A DNA stretch of 64,000 bases from Selaginella moellendorffii (lineage: Eukaryota > Streptophyta > Lycopodiopsida > Selaginellales > Selaginellaceae), in NCBI RefSeq assembly GCF_000143415.4, contig NW_003314274.1, positions 1,449,775 to 1,513,774 on the forward strand, in the 5' to 3' direction. Position 1 is the stretch's first letter; each line of letters starts with the position of its first letter. This document shows positions 9,732-20,172 of the stretch, in pieces. The notes under the pieces were generated by a model, which was not told where the DNA came from, did no database searches, and was given only the letters and a program-made list of their open reading frames with translations. A program made the translations under genes and the position numbers.

Positions 9732-11498
9732 TGATCGAAAAAGATCTTTCGCCTGTTCGCTCCTCCAAGGATCTTGGAAGGTCACACAGGCTCCTAGCAG
9801 CGTCGCCCAGGCCAGATCGTTCGGCTCAAACGGCATGCTCGTCACCAGCTCTTGAGCCTCGAAGAGTCTTCCTCCCCGAGCTAGAACGTCGACCATGCTG
9901 GAAAAGAGTTCCACGTTTGGCTGGATGGCATAATCCTCCATCATCGACACGAAGTAGTCCCGGCCTCTACTGACGAGGCCCGAGCGGCTGCAAGCGGCGA
10001 GAAGCATGCTGAAAGTGATGTCGTTCTTTGGGATCCCTTCCACGTCCATGAGCTCCGCCACCTCGAAAGCTTCCAGACCTCGGCCGTTTTGAGTGTAGCC
10101 GGCCACCATCGCGTTCCACGAGACTGCTGTTCGCTGCTCCATCCAGTCGAAGACTCTCCTGGCGTCGTCCATGCTGCCGCATCTCGCGTACATGGTGACG
10201 ATGGCGGTCGAGACGATGACGTTGGATCGCTGCAGCTCACTCGGGATTCCCTCGTGGATGATCCTCCCGCTCGCTATGGATGGAATCAAGGAACAGGCGT
10301 CGAGGGCGCTGACGAAAGTTATGAAGTTTGGCTGCTCGCCGTGGAGGTCCATTGCTCGGTACAAGGCCACTCCTTCCTTGCCGTGGCCGTTTTGAGCGTA
10401 GCCGGCGATCATGGCTGTCCAAGTTATGACGTTCTTCTCGGGCATCTTGTCAAAGACGAGCCTTGCTTCTCTGGGACTCTTGCATTTTCCGTACATGTCG
10501 ATGATGCAAGTTCCCAGCACCACCTCGGTCTGAGAGACGTCGTTTCTATCTTCGATGCTGCTATGGATCAATCTGCCTGTCTCGAGAGCCGCACCCGATC
10601 CACAAGCGTCGAGAGCAGCAACGAAAGTCACCTTGCCCAGCTCGACGCCTTCCAGATCCATCTTGCTGAAGAGAGTGATAGCTTGCGACCAGTGCCCGTT
10701 GCTCGAGTAAGCGGAGATCATCGCAGTCCAGGAAACTATGTTGCGCCTAGGCATTTTCCAGAAGATGAATTCCGCGGCCTTCGCTCGACCACACTTTCCA
10801 TACATGTTGACAAGGGAGCTTCCCACCACTAAGCTTGAAACGTAACCAGTCTCCACAGCGCTCTCGTGGATCATTCGGCCTGTTTCCAGATCTACCAGGC
10901 TCGAGCAGGCATCCAGAACACTGATGAAAGTGAACTCGTCAGGAGCAACACCGTCCAAGTCCATCCTTCTGAACAAGCCCAAGGCCTCCTTGAAGTGACC
11001 ACTTTGAGCATTGGCGGCGATTAGAGTGTTCCACGATACACGGTCCCGGGCTGGCATCTTCTCGAACAGGTAGCAAGCTTCGTCCATATACCCGGCCTGA
11101 GCATACGCTGTCACTATGGAGTTCCAGGAAACGCAGTCCCTCTCCGGCATTGTGTCAAACATCCTTCTGGCCTGGAAGAGATACCCATTCTGGGCATAAG
11201 CGTTGGTCATGATGTTCCAGGAGTAGACATTGGGGCGGTCGATGCTCTCGAACACTTTGCGTGCTTCGACTACGCTGCCACACTTCCCATACATCTCTAC
11301 GAGGAGATTAAGTAGGAGCCTGTCCCTGTAGTGCTGGCTGCGAGAGATTTGATCGTGAACAACCCGGCCTTTTACTAAGTCTTTACTGTCCCTGTACGCC
11401 TTGAGAAGTCTCACGTAGTTGTGACTGTCCTCTCTTTTGGATTCATGGCGTTTGTCGAGAAGGAGCAATCCTTTTTCTTCAGACTGGCGGCAGTCCAT
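9642..11498 (-). CDS. PPR1: PLS-class pentatricopeptide repeat protein with replaced C-terminus
   Basis: 618 residues in a single exon, starting at the ATG of MDCRQSEEKG. It carries a run of PPR motifs: MYGKCGSVVEARKVFE, NVYSWNIMTNAYAQNG, CVSWNSIVTAYAQAG, RVSWNTLIAANAQSG and further P/L/S motifs to MPFEPNDLAWATLLGAC. PPR tracts bind organellar RNA one base per repeat, and PLS proteins usually serve C-to-U editing or RNA processing. No clear N-terminal transit peptide is seen. The normal E region is missing: after ...AKDLFRSSG the frame continues through antisense of the psi-PPR-A 3' end and stops in ...LASGSPPA. The repeats look intact, but the chimeric tail makes function uncertain. It has no DYW domain. 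Confidence 0.85.
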   Translation of the reverse strand: MDCRQSEEKGLLLLDKRHESKREDSHNYVRLLKAYRDSKDLVKGRVVHDQISRSQHYRDRLLLNLLVEMYGKCGSVVEARKVFESIDRPNVYSWNIMTNAYAQNGYLFQARRMFDTMPERDCVSWNSIVTAYAQAGYMDEACYLFEKMPARDRVSWNTLIAANAQSGHFKEALGLFRRMDLDGVAPDEFTFISVLDACSSLVDLETGRMIHESAVETGYVSSLVVGSSLVNMYGKCGRAKAAEFIFWKMPRRNIVSWTAMISAYSSNGHWSQAITLFSKMDLEGVELGKVTFVAALDACGSGAALETGRLIHSSIEDRNDVSQTEVVLGTCIIDMYGKCKSPREARLVFDKMPEKNVITWTAMIAGYAQNGHGKEGVALYRAMDLHGEQPNFITFVSALDACSLIPSIASGRIIHEGIPSELQRSNVIVSTAIVTMYARCGSMDDARRVFDWMEQRTAVSWNAMVAGYTQNGRGLEAFEVAELMDVEGIPKNDITFSMLLAACSRSGLVSRGRDYFVSMMEDYAIQPNVELFSSMVDVLARGGRLFEAQELVTSMPFEPNDLAWATLLGACVTFQDPWRSEQAKDLFRSSGGSVDQREWSSVVSTGQLHELASGSPPA

Positions 11499-11525
11499 CT
11501 AACCCATTGCGAACTTGATCTCAAT

Positions 11526-13078
11526 CTAAGCTCGTCTATACTCATCACCGCAATCTCCAATGACGGCCATCAAGTCCTTTCCCCTGCTTATCACTGATCC
11601 AATTCTGTCCACGTCGTCCTCATCTAGCTTGAGTTGGAAGATGGCTTCCGAATCTTTTAGGTGCTCGGAAATGCCGAGTCGCACACCAACCATGGAGCCT
11701 GCAACGCAAGGCTAGCAGCACAAAAGTATCGTAAGAAAAAGGTACCGAACTTGCACAACCGTTACTTACTTGGTCGAGTATATAGCGCACAGCAACAGTG
11801 GAGATTGAAACTCCATGCTTCATAGCAACTTGTTGGCAAGTTTTTAAGAGTTCTTGGAACAGATCCCAGCCTCCCCAGGCATTCACCATCTAAGCATTAA
11901 CGAAGTTAAGATACTCGAGAAAGTGATAAACATGTATATACCTGTTTGTACTTTTTTAGAGAAGGTGTATCGAGAGCGGGGCCTGCAAAAGGTATTGAAA
12001 CGTTTGCGTCGACAAACTTTTCCGAGAGCAGCCCTCCCATGACAGTCCCGTATGTGATAAGCTTTACATCACTTTGCTCGCACACATCCTTCATGTGTTT
12101 TTGAGGTCTCATGTCCACCAGAGAATGCTGTACCTGGAAATATATTTGTTTTAGAGCATCAGCCCAAGTACCTGAGGTTGCTTACCTGATTTGAAACGAT
12201 CGGGATGTCCTTGTTGACAATTATTTCCAATCGCTTCGTGTCAAAGTTCGTGAGAGCCAAAGTTTTGATCTTCCCTACAGCGCTCTATCAATATCTTAAA
12301 AAGAGCACCTGTCACAAGAGGGTACCTTCTTCTTTGAGATCCGTCAAGTGCTTGAGCGCATCCAGATAGCCAGGATTCGAGTATTCCCACCTAAGATACA
12401 AAACGAGAAGAATTTATAGATCGACAGAAGAGCTGACAAGGTCTACCAGAGAGAGTCTACCAATGAAACTGCAGCATGTCGAGGCATTTGACGTCCATTC
12501 GCTTTCGTGAGCGATCGATGCTCGACTCAACAAACTGTCTGGTAATCTTCACGGGAGAAGGCACCCATTTGGTCAAGCTGCATGAAAAGGATTCGTAAGC
12601 ATGCAAGAAAATAGAGAATTCTACTTCAGAAATACCCTCTAGCTTGAATCGCTGCCTCCTCGCCTCGCTCACGCCTCAATCGGTTGATGAAGACGCCATA
12701 CAGTTCCTCCGCTGGTCCATCTACAGCGACAAGAAATCGATCAAACCATTAAGAAAAAGAGTAGAAATCAAACTTACAAATATCAGCTAGATCGAAAGTG
12801 TTGAGCCCCGCGTCGAAATGTCGAAGCATGGCGTCGACAGCCGCATTGGACTCGATTCTTCCCCAGCCTCCGCTTGTCTGCCACATACCATTCACGACGC
12901 GGCAAATCTCCAGCTTGTCCCCTGCTCCACTGCTCACCACAGCTCGCCGTGGATCGGCCGCGACACTCGGCTGGGATGAAGACGCCGCCACGGTCACACA
13001 CCTGCGGCAGTGGATGCCGTGACGAATCTCGCGCATCGCTCCTCGACAGGGCGACATTGGAAGGAGCGCCATCGCCAT
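11526..13078 (-). CDS. Aldo/keto reductase, probably plastid-targeted (8 exons)
   Basis: Exons (approximate, minus strand): 12778-13078, 12636-12720, 12461-12577, 12326-12390, 12187-12275, 11942-12133, 11770-11889, 11526-11711. All have GT-AG introns of about 50-80 bp, and the spliced protein is near 384 residues. The N-terminus MAMALLPMSPCRG... is basic and Ser/Ala-rich like a chloroplast transit peptide. The core shows VNGMWQTSGGWG, FDLAD-I-YGPAEELYG, RKRMDVKCLDMLQFHW, KTLALTNFDTKRL, VSNQVQHSLVDMRPQ, KLITYGTVMGGLLSEKF, and GVSISTVAVRYILDQ joined to VAGSMVGVRLG. These are the NAD(P)H-dependent AKR (TIM-barrel) landmarks of the plant subfamily with the GLTKWVP motif. The substrate cannot be told. 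The gene appears intact and lies between PPR1 and PPR2. Confidence 0.9.
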
Positions 13079-13195
13079 GGCCGCCGCGCGGAAGAATGCC
13101 CGAGATGGGTATATCCCAATGCCCTGTTTTTAGGGCAATATAGTTTAATCTAATTAAAATTGATAAGCAATCGAATCGAAACTCAAGATCTTCAA

Positions 13196-15001
13196 TCACC
13201 TGGTAGCGTTCAGCAGCGCGTATGGAGCAGCGTCGTCCCGACTCGACAGCTTAACGAGCTCGCTAGCGGTTCTCTCTCGCAGCCTCCGGCGTGAAGTATC
13301 GCCATGGAGTCTACACGAGCTGAGGAGCGCCATCCACGGCACCGAGTGAGGCTCGAACGGCATGTTGGCGATGAGATCCTCGGCTTCCTTGATCCGGCCC
13401 GAGCGTCCCAGCAGATCCACCATACAGACGTAGTGCTCCAGAGCCGGGGTGATGCCGAAGTCGTGGAGCAGCAGCTGGAAGTAGTCGGATCCATCGCCGA
13501 GCTTCCCCGAGTGGCTGGAGATGGAGAGAAGGCTGACGAGCGTGATCTCGTTTGGTCTCACGCCGTGGAGCAGCATCTCTCGGAGGAGCTCCGTGGCTGT
13601 TGCGGGGAATCCGTTCCGGGCGTAGGCGGTGATCATGGAAGTCCACGAGACAACGTCGGTTCTCGCGACTGGGGAGCTCTCGAACGCTTGCCTCGCCAGC
13701 TCTAGCCCGCCAGCTTTGCCGTACATGGTGATCACGGCGGTGGCGAGGACAACGTTGGTGTGGAGCTCCTCCGGCGAGAGCTCCGCGTGGAGGAGCTTTC
13801 CCAGAGTGAGATCCGGGACGCTGGAGCAGGCGTCGAAGACGCTGGCGAGCGTGATCTCGTTGGGCTGCATGCCTTCGATCTCCATCACCCGGAAGAACTT
13901 GATCGCGTCCTCCCCTCGGTTATTCTGCGCCAAGGCCGAGATCATAGCCGACCACGAGACGACGCTCCTCTGGGCGATCCCAGCAAAGACTTCGAGCGCT
14001 CGCTCAACCATGGAGCACCGTCCGTACAAGGTGACCAGCGCCGTGCCCAGCACCACGTCCGAGGCCAGGCCCAGATGGGCCACATCGCCGTGGATTGCCG
14101 TACCTTCTCCCAGAGCTCCAATCTTGGCGCAAGCGTCGATCACCGTGACAAACGCCATATGATCCGCGCGGCATCCACTTTGATCCATCCTGGTGAATGT
14201 TCGTATCGCCTCTAGCTCCTGGTCAGCGTCGGCATAGCCGGCGATCAAACACGTCCATCCCACCAAATTCACGTCGGGCATTTTATCGAAGAAATCCTGT
14301 GCCTCCAGCATTTGCCCCGATCGGGCAAATGCCGCTAGCATCGCTGTCCAGGTCACAAGATCGCGCTCTGGAGCTCTATCAAAAAGATATTTTGCGCAAG
14401 CAAAGCTACTGGTACTGGAGTAGGCTGTGATTATCGCGTTCCAGGAGACTATGTCTCGCAGCGGCATCGAATCAAACATTTCCCTTGCTGATCGGAGATC
14501 TCCAGTTTCGGCATAGCCCGTGATCATCGCGTTCCAGGACGAAACTGTCTTCACGGGCATTGAATCGAACATAGCCTTGGCGTCGTGGATATGACCGGAT
14601 TGGACATAGGCTGCCACCATCGCGGTCCAGGAAACATGGTTCTTGTGGGGGTTTTGATCAAATACCTCTCGCGCTTTGAGCAAGTGCCCGTTGGAGGTAA
14701 ATGCGGCAGTCAAGACGTTCCATGAGTAGACGTTCTTGTGCTCGATTTTTTCAAATGCAGCCATGGCTTCCTTGGGACTGCCACACTTTCCATACATATC
14801 GACTAAAAGATTTCCAAGGAAAGTGCTGTGTGCTATGAGATTGTTATTACATATATATGCATGGATTTGTCTGCCCAATGCTAAATTCCTTTTTATCGCA
14901 CATGTTCGCAGTTCTATTGCAAGATCTTCACTGCAAGAAATATGAAAAGGAAACTTAATATTCTCATCTAAGTACATAACATTTTTCACTTGCACATGCA
15001 T
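13196..15001 (-). CDS. PPR2: PLS-class pentatricopeptide repeat protein
   Basis: 601 residues, one exon, ATG at 15001 (MHVQVKNVMYLDEN). It runs from an N-terminal ELRTCAIKRNLALGRQIHAYI, through successive motifs such as NVYSWNVLTAAFTSNG, HVSWTAMVAAYVQSG, TVSSWNAMITGYAETG and DIVSWNAIITAYSSTS, to MVDLLGRSGRIKEAEDLI and MPFEPHSVPWMALLSSCRLHGD. The tail is a shortened E-like region ending APYALLNATR, with no DYW deaminase domain, so it would need a partner to edit RNA. The role is inferred as organellar RNA binding. Inverted, decayed copies of its 3' half make up psi-PPR-A on the plus strand. It starts 117 bp upstream of the AKR start and on the same strand. Confidence 0.9.
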   Translation of the reverse strand: MHVQVKNVMYLDENIKFPFHISCSEDLAIELRTCAIKRNLALGRQIHAYICNNNLIAHSTFLGNLLVDMYGKCGSPKEAMAAFEKIEHKNVYSWNVLTAAFTSNGHLLKAREVFDQNPHKNHVSWTAMVAAYVQSGHIHDAKAMFDSMPVKTVSSWNAMITGYAETGDLRSAREMFDSMPLRDIVSWNAIITAYSSTSSFACAKYLFDRAPERDLVTWTAMLAAFARSGQMLEAQDFFDKMPDVNLVGWTCLIAGYADADQELEAIRTFTRMDQSGCRADHMAFVTVIDACAKIGALGEGTAIHGDVAHLGLASDVVLGTALVTLYGRCSMVERALEVFAGIAQRSVVSWSAMISALAQNNRGEDAIKFFRVMEIEGMQPNEITLASVFDACSSVPDLTLGKLLHAELSPEELHTNVVLATAVITMYGKAGGLELARQAFESSPVARTDVVSWTSMITAYARNGFPATATELLREMLLHGVRPNEITLVSLLSISSHSGKLGDGSDYFQLLLHDFGITPALEHYVCMVDLLGRSGRIKEAEDLIANMPFEPHSVPWMALLSSCRLHGDTSRRRLRERTASELVKLSSRDDAAPYALLNATR

Positions 15002-15047
15002 ATATACAAAAAAAATCTAGAAAAGATCAAAATATAAGACAGCAAAA

Positions 15048-15245
15048 TTGCCGGATGAACAGAAGGTTAGAGTCTTTCTCTTCCTCTCTCTCTTGTTATT
15101 CCATATTTCTTCCTTGCAAACTCAAGCAATTGCCACCACAGTGAACTCCAGCTGCTGCCCAAGCTCCGCCGATTGGTCCACTCTCAACTCCACCGTAAAT
15201 GGTCATCTCCTCCAAGTTTTGCCACCGGCAGCGGTTCCACACTAA
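15048..15245 (+). pseudogene. N-terminal fragment of an FAD-linked oxidase gene
   Basis: It reads VFLFLSLLLFHISSLQTQA, like a signal peptide, then TVNSSCCPSSADWSTLNSTVNG, which resembles the start of secreted FAD-linked (berberine-bridge/6-hydroxynicotine oxidase type) proteins. The frame has no in-frame ATG at its head and stops after about 65 codons, with no FAD domain downstream. A related fragment in inverted orientation lies at 19744-19941. Confidence 0.55.
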
Positions 15246-16258
15246 CCCTAGAAATAAAGTTACTATTAAACATATATTAATGACCTTAGAATTACTATTT
15301 TAGAAACATTTTTTGTCCTTTACAGTTATAAATAAATTCTAAATGATATATCAATTAAGGTTAAACACTACTCAATATTAAGTCATTGGATAGAGGATTA
15401 GGTGAGTCACTGTTTAAGAGTATGTATAGTAATTTGTTTTACTGATGCTAAGCAACAATGCTTGGTTTACTTTTTTTTTTTTTTTGTTTGTACTTGTTTA
15501 TAATTTTGTTATCTGTTGTTGTTTTCTTATAATTATTTTTCATTTTAATTAATATTAAAGTTATTATAAGCTTTTAGTTTTTAAGATGTTTTATGCACTG
15601 TCTAATTAAGTATAGCTTGTATTCTTTCTAAATGAAATACTGGTTTATTTTTAAAGTTTTCTTCAAAGTAATTATTTTATATTTAATTTTTTGTTATTGG
15701 AAAAGAGTCCTAATAAGCTGAATTGCATGTTATATTTCTTAGCTGGGAATAATTCTAATGATTCTCTGTTCTCATATATTAGTTTAATTAATCACCTCCA
15801 TGTCTCACACACTCTCTGTGTTGCAAGACCTCTATAACCCAGCTGCTTTAATCTAGCACTTTCTGATAACTCTGTCTGATATTACAAATGCTATTCTTAT
15901 TGGTGATTATGGGCTAACATTGAAGCGTTAAAATGTGTAAACACTAATGAGAAATATAAATGCAAGATCCTTCAAAAAATACTAAAAATTATATTGAGCT
16001 CACTTCCTAAATATAAGAATACTATAATGGGCTTTTCCAATTTCCTATGCTTGAACAATTTGCAAACACATCTCGGTAAGATATATGGATGATCTAACGA
16101 GCCACAAGCGAGAAAACTCATCCTTGGGAATGTGGCCGATAGCTATCTCCAGGATCCCAACACAAGATGAGACTAATGAAGCTCTTTCCATGCATAAGTT
16201 GATTTACATTAAACACTAAGTAAATGACAACCGCTAGATTTCGCGCGAGGGTTTTGAC
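15246..16258. other. AT-rich intergenic region upstream of the Crinkler-like gene
   Basis: Contains poly-T tracts (15472-15486) and no ORF with recognisable content. It would hold the promoter of the gene starting at 16259; no single TATA box stands out. Confidence 0.5.
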
Positions 16259-17815
16259 ATGGAGGTGTCGATGAATACGAAGGGCTTCCGGCGGTATGGC
16301 AAGCAGGTTCGTGAGGCAGAGGTGGCGGGGAATGTTCTGAGGCTGCCCAATGGTTTCCTGGGCAAGCAGCTGCTTCCACTGTGGCTCCATCCGAACTACA
16401 TCCTTCTCGAGGATTTCCTGGTTCGGAACACCAAGGGAGATGCCATGGATGTGGATGAAGAGTTCAAAGTTCGGAAATCGCAGTTTCACTTGGTAGGAAC
16501 ACCCGGGATTGGGAAGAGCTACTTTGGGCACTATTGGTTCTTCAAGCAAGCCAAGGATGGCAAGCGGGTGATCTGGAGGAGCCAGGGCGGTGTTTTCGTC
16601 TACTTTGACTTCTCGCTCGAGGACCCCTTTGTGCACGCTTCCAGCGACTACGTTGTCCCCGGCCCTTGGTTGGAGGATATCGAAACAATCTGGCTGGTGG
16701 TGGATGGCGGCTGCAAGGGCCTCGACCACGATGGTTTTGTGCTCCAGTGCGTCTCTCCAGGTCGCAGTGGCTACCACGAGTTTGCAAAGGATGTGGGCGT
16801 GCCTTTTCACCTGGAAGCATGGACGCTCGAAGAGTTGATGCGGTGCAGGGATGCTCTGAACCTGGGATTCACGGATGAAGAGCTTGCAGAGCGTTTCTAC
16901 TACTGCGGGGGCCTGCCTAGAGAAGTGTTGGATAAAAGGAAGACTAGCCAGAGCCTGAAAGACTTCATGACAACGGCGGTGTCTTGGGCCCCAAGCTGGG
17001 AGGCAGTGATAAGGGATGTAGCATCTGGTGCAGATGCCATATCCAATTACCTTCTCCATTATCGGCTGCAAAGGGAGCTCGGTGTGAATGCAGTTGCTTC
17101 GGACTGTGTGCTGCAGTTTACGTTGAAGTTCGCTTCCTTCTTTGTAGAGGATTTGGTAGTTGATAAGTTCCAGAGGCTGGGACATGGGAAAGTCAGGGAG
17201 TTTTTCGACTTCTGCCAGAGAGTTCCTGAGGCCCGCGCATTGTCACGGAAGTTTTTCGAGAAAAACGTCCACAGGAAGCTGCAGGATGGCGGAGGTGATT
17301 ACACAATCAAGGATTTGGTAACACCGGACAAGCCTCACCCGGTTTTTGAGTTAAAGCCATCGAGCACCAAAAGGCTTCGTCGCTGGGAAGTCACTAAAGT
17401 GGCTGAGGGAAAACCATCGAAGGACGAGAAAATGCGTGGCTCTGCTGTAATCGGCAAGGGGGAATCCGTAGGATTGGCAAACCTTGATAGAGGCTGTTTC
17501 GTCAACTCGTATGCAGCCGTGTTCAAGTCGCTGGACTCGTTCGTCGTCCCAGATATCATGATCCAATGTACGTGCTCTCTGGATCACAAGATTTTCTGGG
17601 CTCCGGTCCTGGAGGTGGTGCAGGAATACGATCGTTGGTATTCACTCCAAGGTAGTACGCCGCCACCTTACTACCGCCTCATCTTCATTGTCCCAGAGTG
17701 TCGGTTTCGGGACTTCAAGTTTCAAGGGTATAAGAAGGAAGATGGCACTGACTATTTGGAGCTGCAGCCTGAAATGTCCAGAGTGAGGCAGTTGGCTTTA
17801 TCTTTTCCATGGTAA
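16259..17815 (+). CDS. Crinkler/RHS-like P-loop NTPase with C-terminal REase-type nuclease
   Basis: 518 residues, one exon, ATG in MEVSMNTKGF. Walker A is GTPGIGKS (80-87), followed by a hydrophobic Walker B-like WLVVD (145-149). The segment HLEAWTLEELMRCRDAL (184-200), then ELAERFYYCGGLPREVL (208-224), resembles the sensor/lid part of the Crinkler-RHS NTPases. The C-terminus LDSFVVPDIMIQCTCSLDH (425-443) fits the RHS-type nuclease core, with D426 and Q436-x-T438 as the acid and QxT/K-like pair. The family is known from oomycete and fungal Crinkler effectors and trypanosome retrotransposon hot-spot proteins, and is thought to act on DNA in the nucleus. No signal peptide or LxLFLAK header is present. 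A 355-aa frame on the other strand is a shadow. The family call is inference from motifs. Confidence 0.7.
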   Translation: MEVSMNTKGFRRYGKQVREAEVAGNVLRLPNGFLGKQLLPLWLHPNYILLEDFLVRNTKGDAMDVDEEFKVRKSQFHLVGTPGIGKSYFGHYWFFKQAKDGKRVIWRSQGGVFVYFDFSLEDPFVHASSDYVVPGPWLEDIETIWLVVDGGCKGLDHDGFVLQCVSPGRSGYHEFAKDVGVPFHLEAWTLEELMRCRDALNLGFTDEELAERFYYCGGLPREVLDKRKTSQSLKDFMTTAVSWAPSWEAVIRDVASGADAISNYLLHYRLQRELGVNAVASDCVLQFTLKFASFFVEDLVVDKFQRLGHGKVREFFDFCQRVPEARALSRKFFEKNVHRKLQDGGGDYTIKDLVTPDKPHPVFELKPSSTKRLRRWEVTKVAEGKPSKDEKMRGSAVIGKGESVGLANLDRGCFVNSYAAVFKSLDSFVVPDIMIQCTCSLDHKIFWAPVLEVVQEYDRWYSLQGSTPPPYYRLIFIVPECRFRDFKFQGYKKEDGTDYLELQPEMSRVRQLALSFPW

Positions 17816-19743
17816 GAGCTACTTCATGTTTTAAGTACTTCGGACAATCCTCGCATTTGACAGGCATTAAGAGGAATGATTTCTTCAGTCTTCTGCTTGA
17901 CACTGTAAGTGTGGAGCCAATTATCTATAATATTTATAATCGGTCTTGCCACTTTGTTATGAGGTGACGAGACTTATGGCTTGGTTTGTCACAAAAAGCA
18001 GCCGCATTGCTGTTCCGAAAGCACGGCTTGAGAGCAGCGTCTATAGTACCTAAGAGCAATCGCAGGGTACCTTCACGGTAAACCTTCTCCAACTGGCCCC
18101 CTCCCGCTTAAACTCAACATCGCCTTAGAAGAGCTTTAGATTCTAGAGATTGGAGGCTTGAAAACGTTGAAATTGCTGAGAGATGTTGAGACGATTGTTC
18201 CAGTAGCTATGGATGCCAGTGAACTTCTTTTAAGTCACTTTGTCCCTGAAGAAAAAAGATAGATTTACTTCTCTTTGGAATATTAAAAAATTGATCTAAA
18301 AACTTTTACCAGGCTTTCATGCAAGCCTTGAGGAGATTGTTTCACTTGTGCTTTTTGATCTGGGAAAGCTTCCAAATCCCACACGCTGCTCATAACAACG
18401 ATAGAATGTGAGCTAAACCGAGACTGTAAATAAAGCAGTACTGTAAATAAGACAATGAACCTGCAAACTTTAGGTATCGAGGAAGTATAGAATTTTAGTG
18501 CAAACTGGGAATTTGGGGAATTTGACAGTGAAGTGTTTGTTCTTGAGAACCACATGCCTGTTCCAAGCATCCATGTCGTGGACTTTCACCACCGTTTTGA
18601 AAGTACTAGTGGAAACTCCCACAAACTGACCGTTCCATCGGAGGAGCAAACTACAAGCTCAAAGGAATCCACCCTGATCATCACTGATCATCAAAGAAAG
18701 ATGATTCAATTGCTTGGATGAAAGAATAGCTAAAAAAAACGTTCGATCGATCAGTTCAAAGCACGACATGACCTTTCAGTGGTGCGCTGAACTCGAATCC
18801 AGAGCAAATCCTTCCACCCCGTGAGAAACAACTTGGAGGGGTGCCTGGTTTGTAACCCGAGAAAAAGCACGGCTGCTTTCTGCGAAGTCCCAAACCCTGT
18901 GAAAGTATGAGATCCCTCATGCGCTATCATGCTGACCTAGCCGAAACAAAGACCTCAAGCTTGGGAGCTTTGTCGCTCATTTCTTCGTCATCATGAAGAA
19001 ATCGACTCCTCAGATTTTCCCTTCGCCTGTGCGCCTGGCTCAATCCTGTGCTGCTGGATTGAAATCCATGGCACTCTTGTGGTCGATCCATCGCCACTGA
19101 TCACGATTTCCATGCCTTGGATCAGCTCAGCACTTGGAGAGACGGAATTCATTGCTTGCACTGTACTGCAAGAGCTCCACTGTGATTGGCCACTGCTTAC
19201 TGGTATGAAGAGAATCATTTAATTTTCATAGCCAAGATTTCTTACTGTCGCTCTGTGGTGGCGCTGGAGATTCTTGAGCTATGCTGTAGCTAAGGCGGCG
19301 ACAAACCTCGACGCCTCGCGATTCCGTGGAAATCCTGATCGCCCAAAAGGGCCAGCATTGGTAAAAGTCTTAACCGTAGAACTTAATCTAACTTTACATT
19401 TCTGCCCGTCACCAATATAGAAAACCATTACTGGAAATTTTTTATCGTGAATGAAAAATGAAAATCATTACAGAGGTGTGTGCAATGCGGTGCGATGAGG
19501 ATGATTACAGGGCATTATGCATTGAGTCTGAGATGGGTGTAACCTGTGAGGACGATGTCAAGATCAAGTCCAAAGGATGCTGGAGGTCCGCATAATATCA
19601 TGTGTTGTGTACACCTGCCAGTGTTTGTGAATCTTGCAGAGCGTCAAGTTCAAGTAGACTTTGCCATGCGTGTCATGTTGGAATTTCCTGATGTATTCCA
19701 CTGCCCGTTTCTATGTTAGGAGCTCAGAGTCACAGGGGATATC
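17816..19743. other. Intergenic region with no recognised gene
   Basis: 1.9 kb between the Crinkler-like gene and the inverted oxidase fragment. Short frames (for example 18283-18570 minus, 18991-19218 minus) have no recognisable domain and no supporting splice pattern. Nothing convincing is seen. Confidence 0.45.
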
Positions 19744-19941
19744 ATTTCGAGGATTTGTGTTGCGTAGGAGATCGAAGGCCGGGCCGGAGGAGCTGACCAT
19801 TTACGGTGGAGTTGAGAGTGGACCACTCAGTGGAGCTTGGCCAGCAGCTAGAATTCACTGTGGTGTGGCAGCAATGAACGGGGCTGGTTGAGTCTGGGAG
19901 GAAGAAATCGCCAAGAAGAACAAGAGAGAGAAGAGGACCAT
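19744..19941 (-). pseudogene. Inverted N-terminal fragment of the same FAD-linked oxidase family
   Basis: It starts at an ATG with a signal peptide-like MVLFSLLFFLAISSSQTQP. After a frame slip near 19860 it reads TTVNSSCWPSSTEWSTLNSTVNG before the similarity ends. It is roughly 80% identical by eye to the plus-strand fragment at 15060-15230. The two copies flank the Crinkler-like gene head to head. Confidence 0.55.
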
Positions 19942-20172
19942 TCTTTCTCTCAAAAAACAAAAAACACTACAAAATTTAAGCAACGTATTTACAGTTAAAT
20001 ATAAATCTAACCATATCAAACTAGATAATTGTATCAATTCTCTCAATACTCTTAAACTCTTTGTGAATGAAGTGCCACCATGCAAGAAAGAGAACAAGTG
20101 CCTAGGAGGGGGAGTGAGAGGGATTGGGTTGATAAGGTATATATATTGTAGTTCAAAAGATTCCAGTAGCAA

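Noticed and set aside
10089-10832. 247-aa plus-strand ORF inside PPR1, and similar long plus frames in PPR3 and PPR4 (49914-51050, 52395-53603)
   Set aside because: Antisense shadows of GC-rich PPR repeats, repeating with the 31-35-codon PPR period.
16118-17185. 355-aa minus-strand ORF opposite the Crinkler-like gene
   Set aside because: Antisense shadow of a long coding exon; no motif, while the plus frame has clear NTPase motifs.
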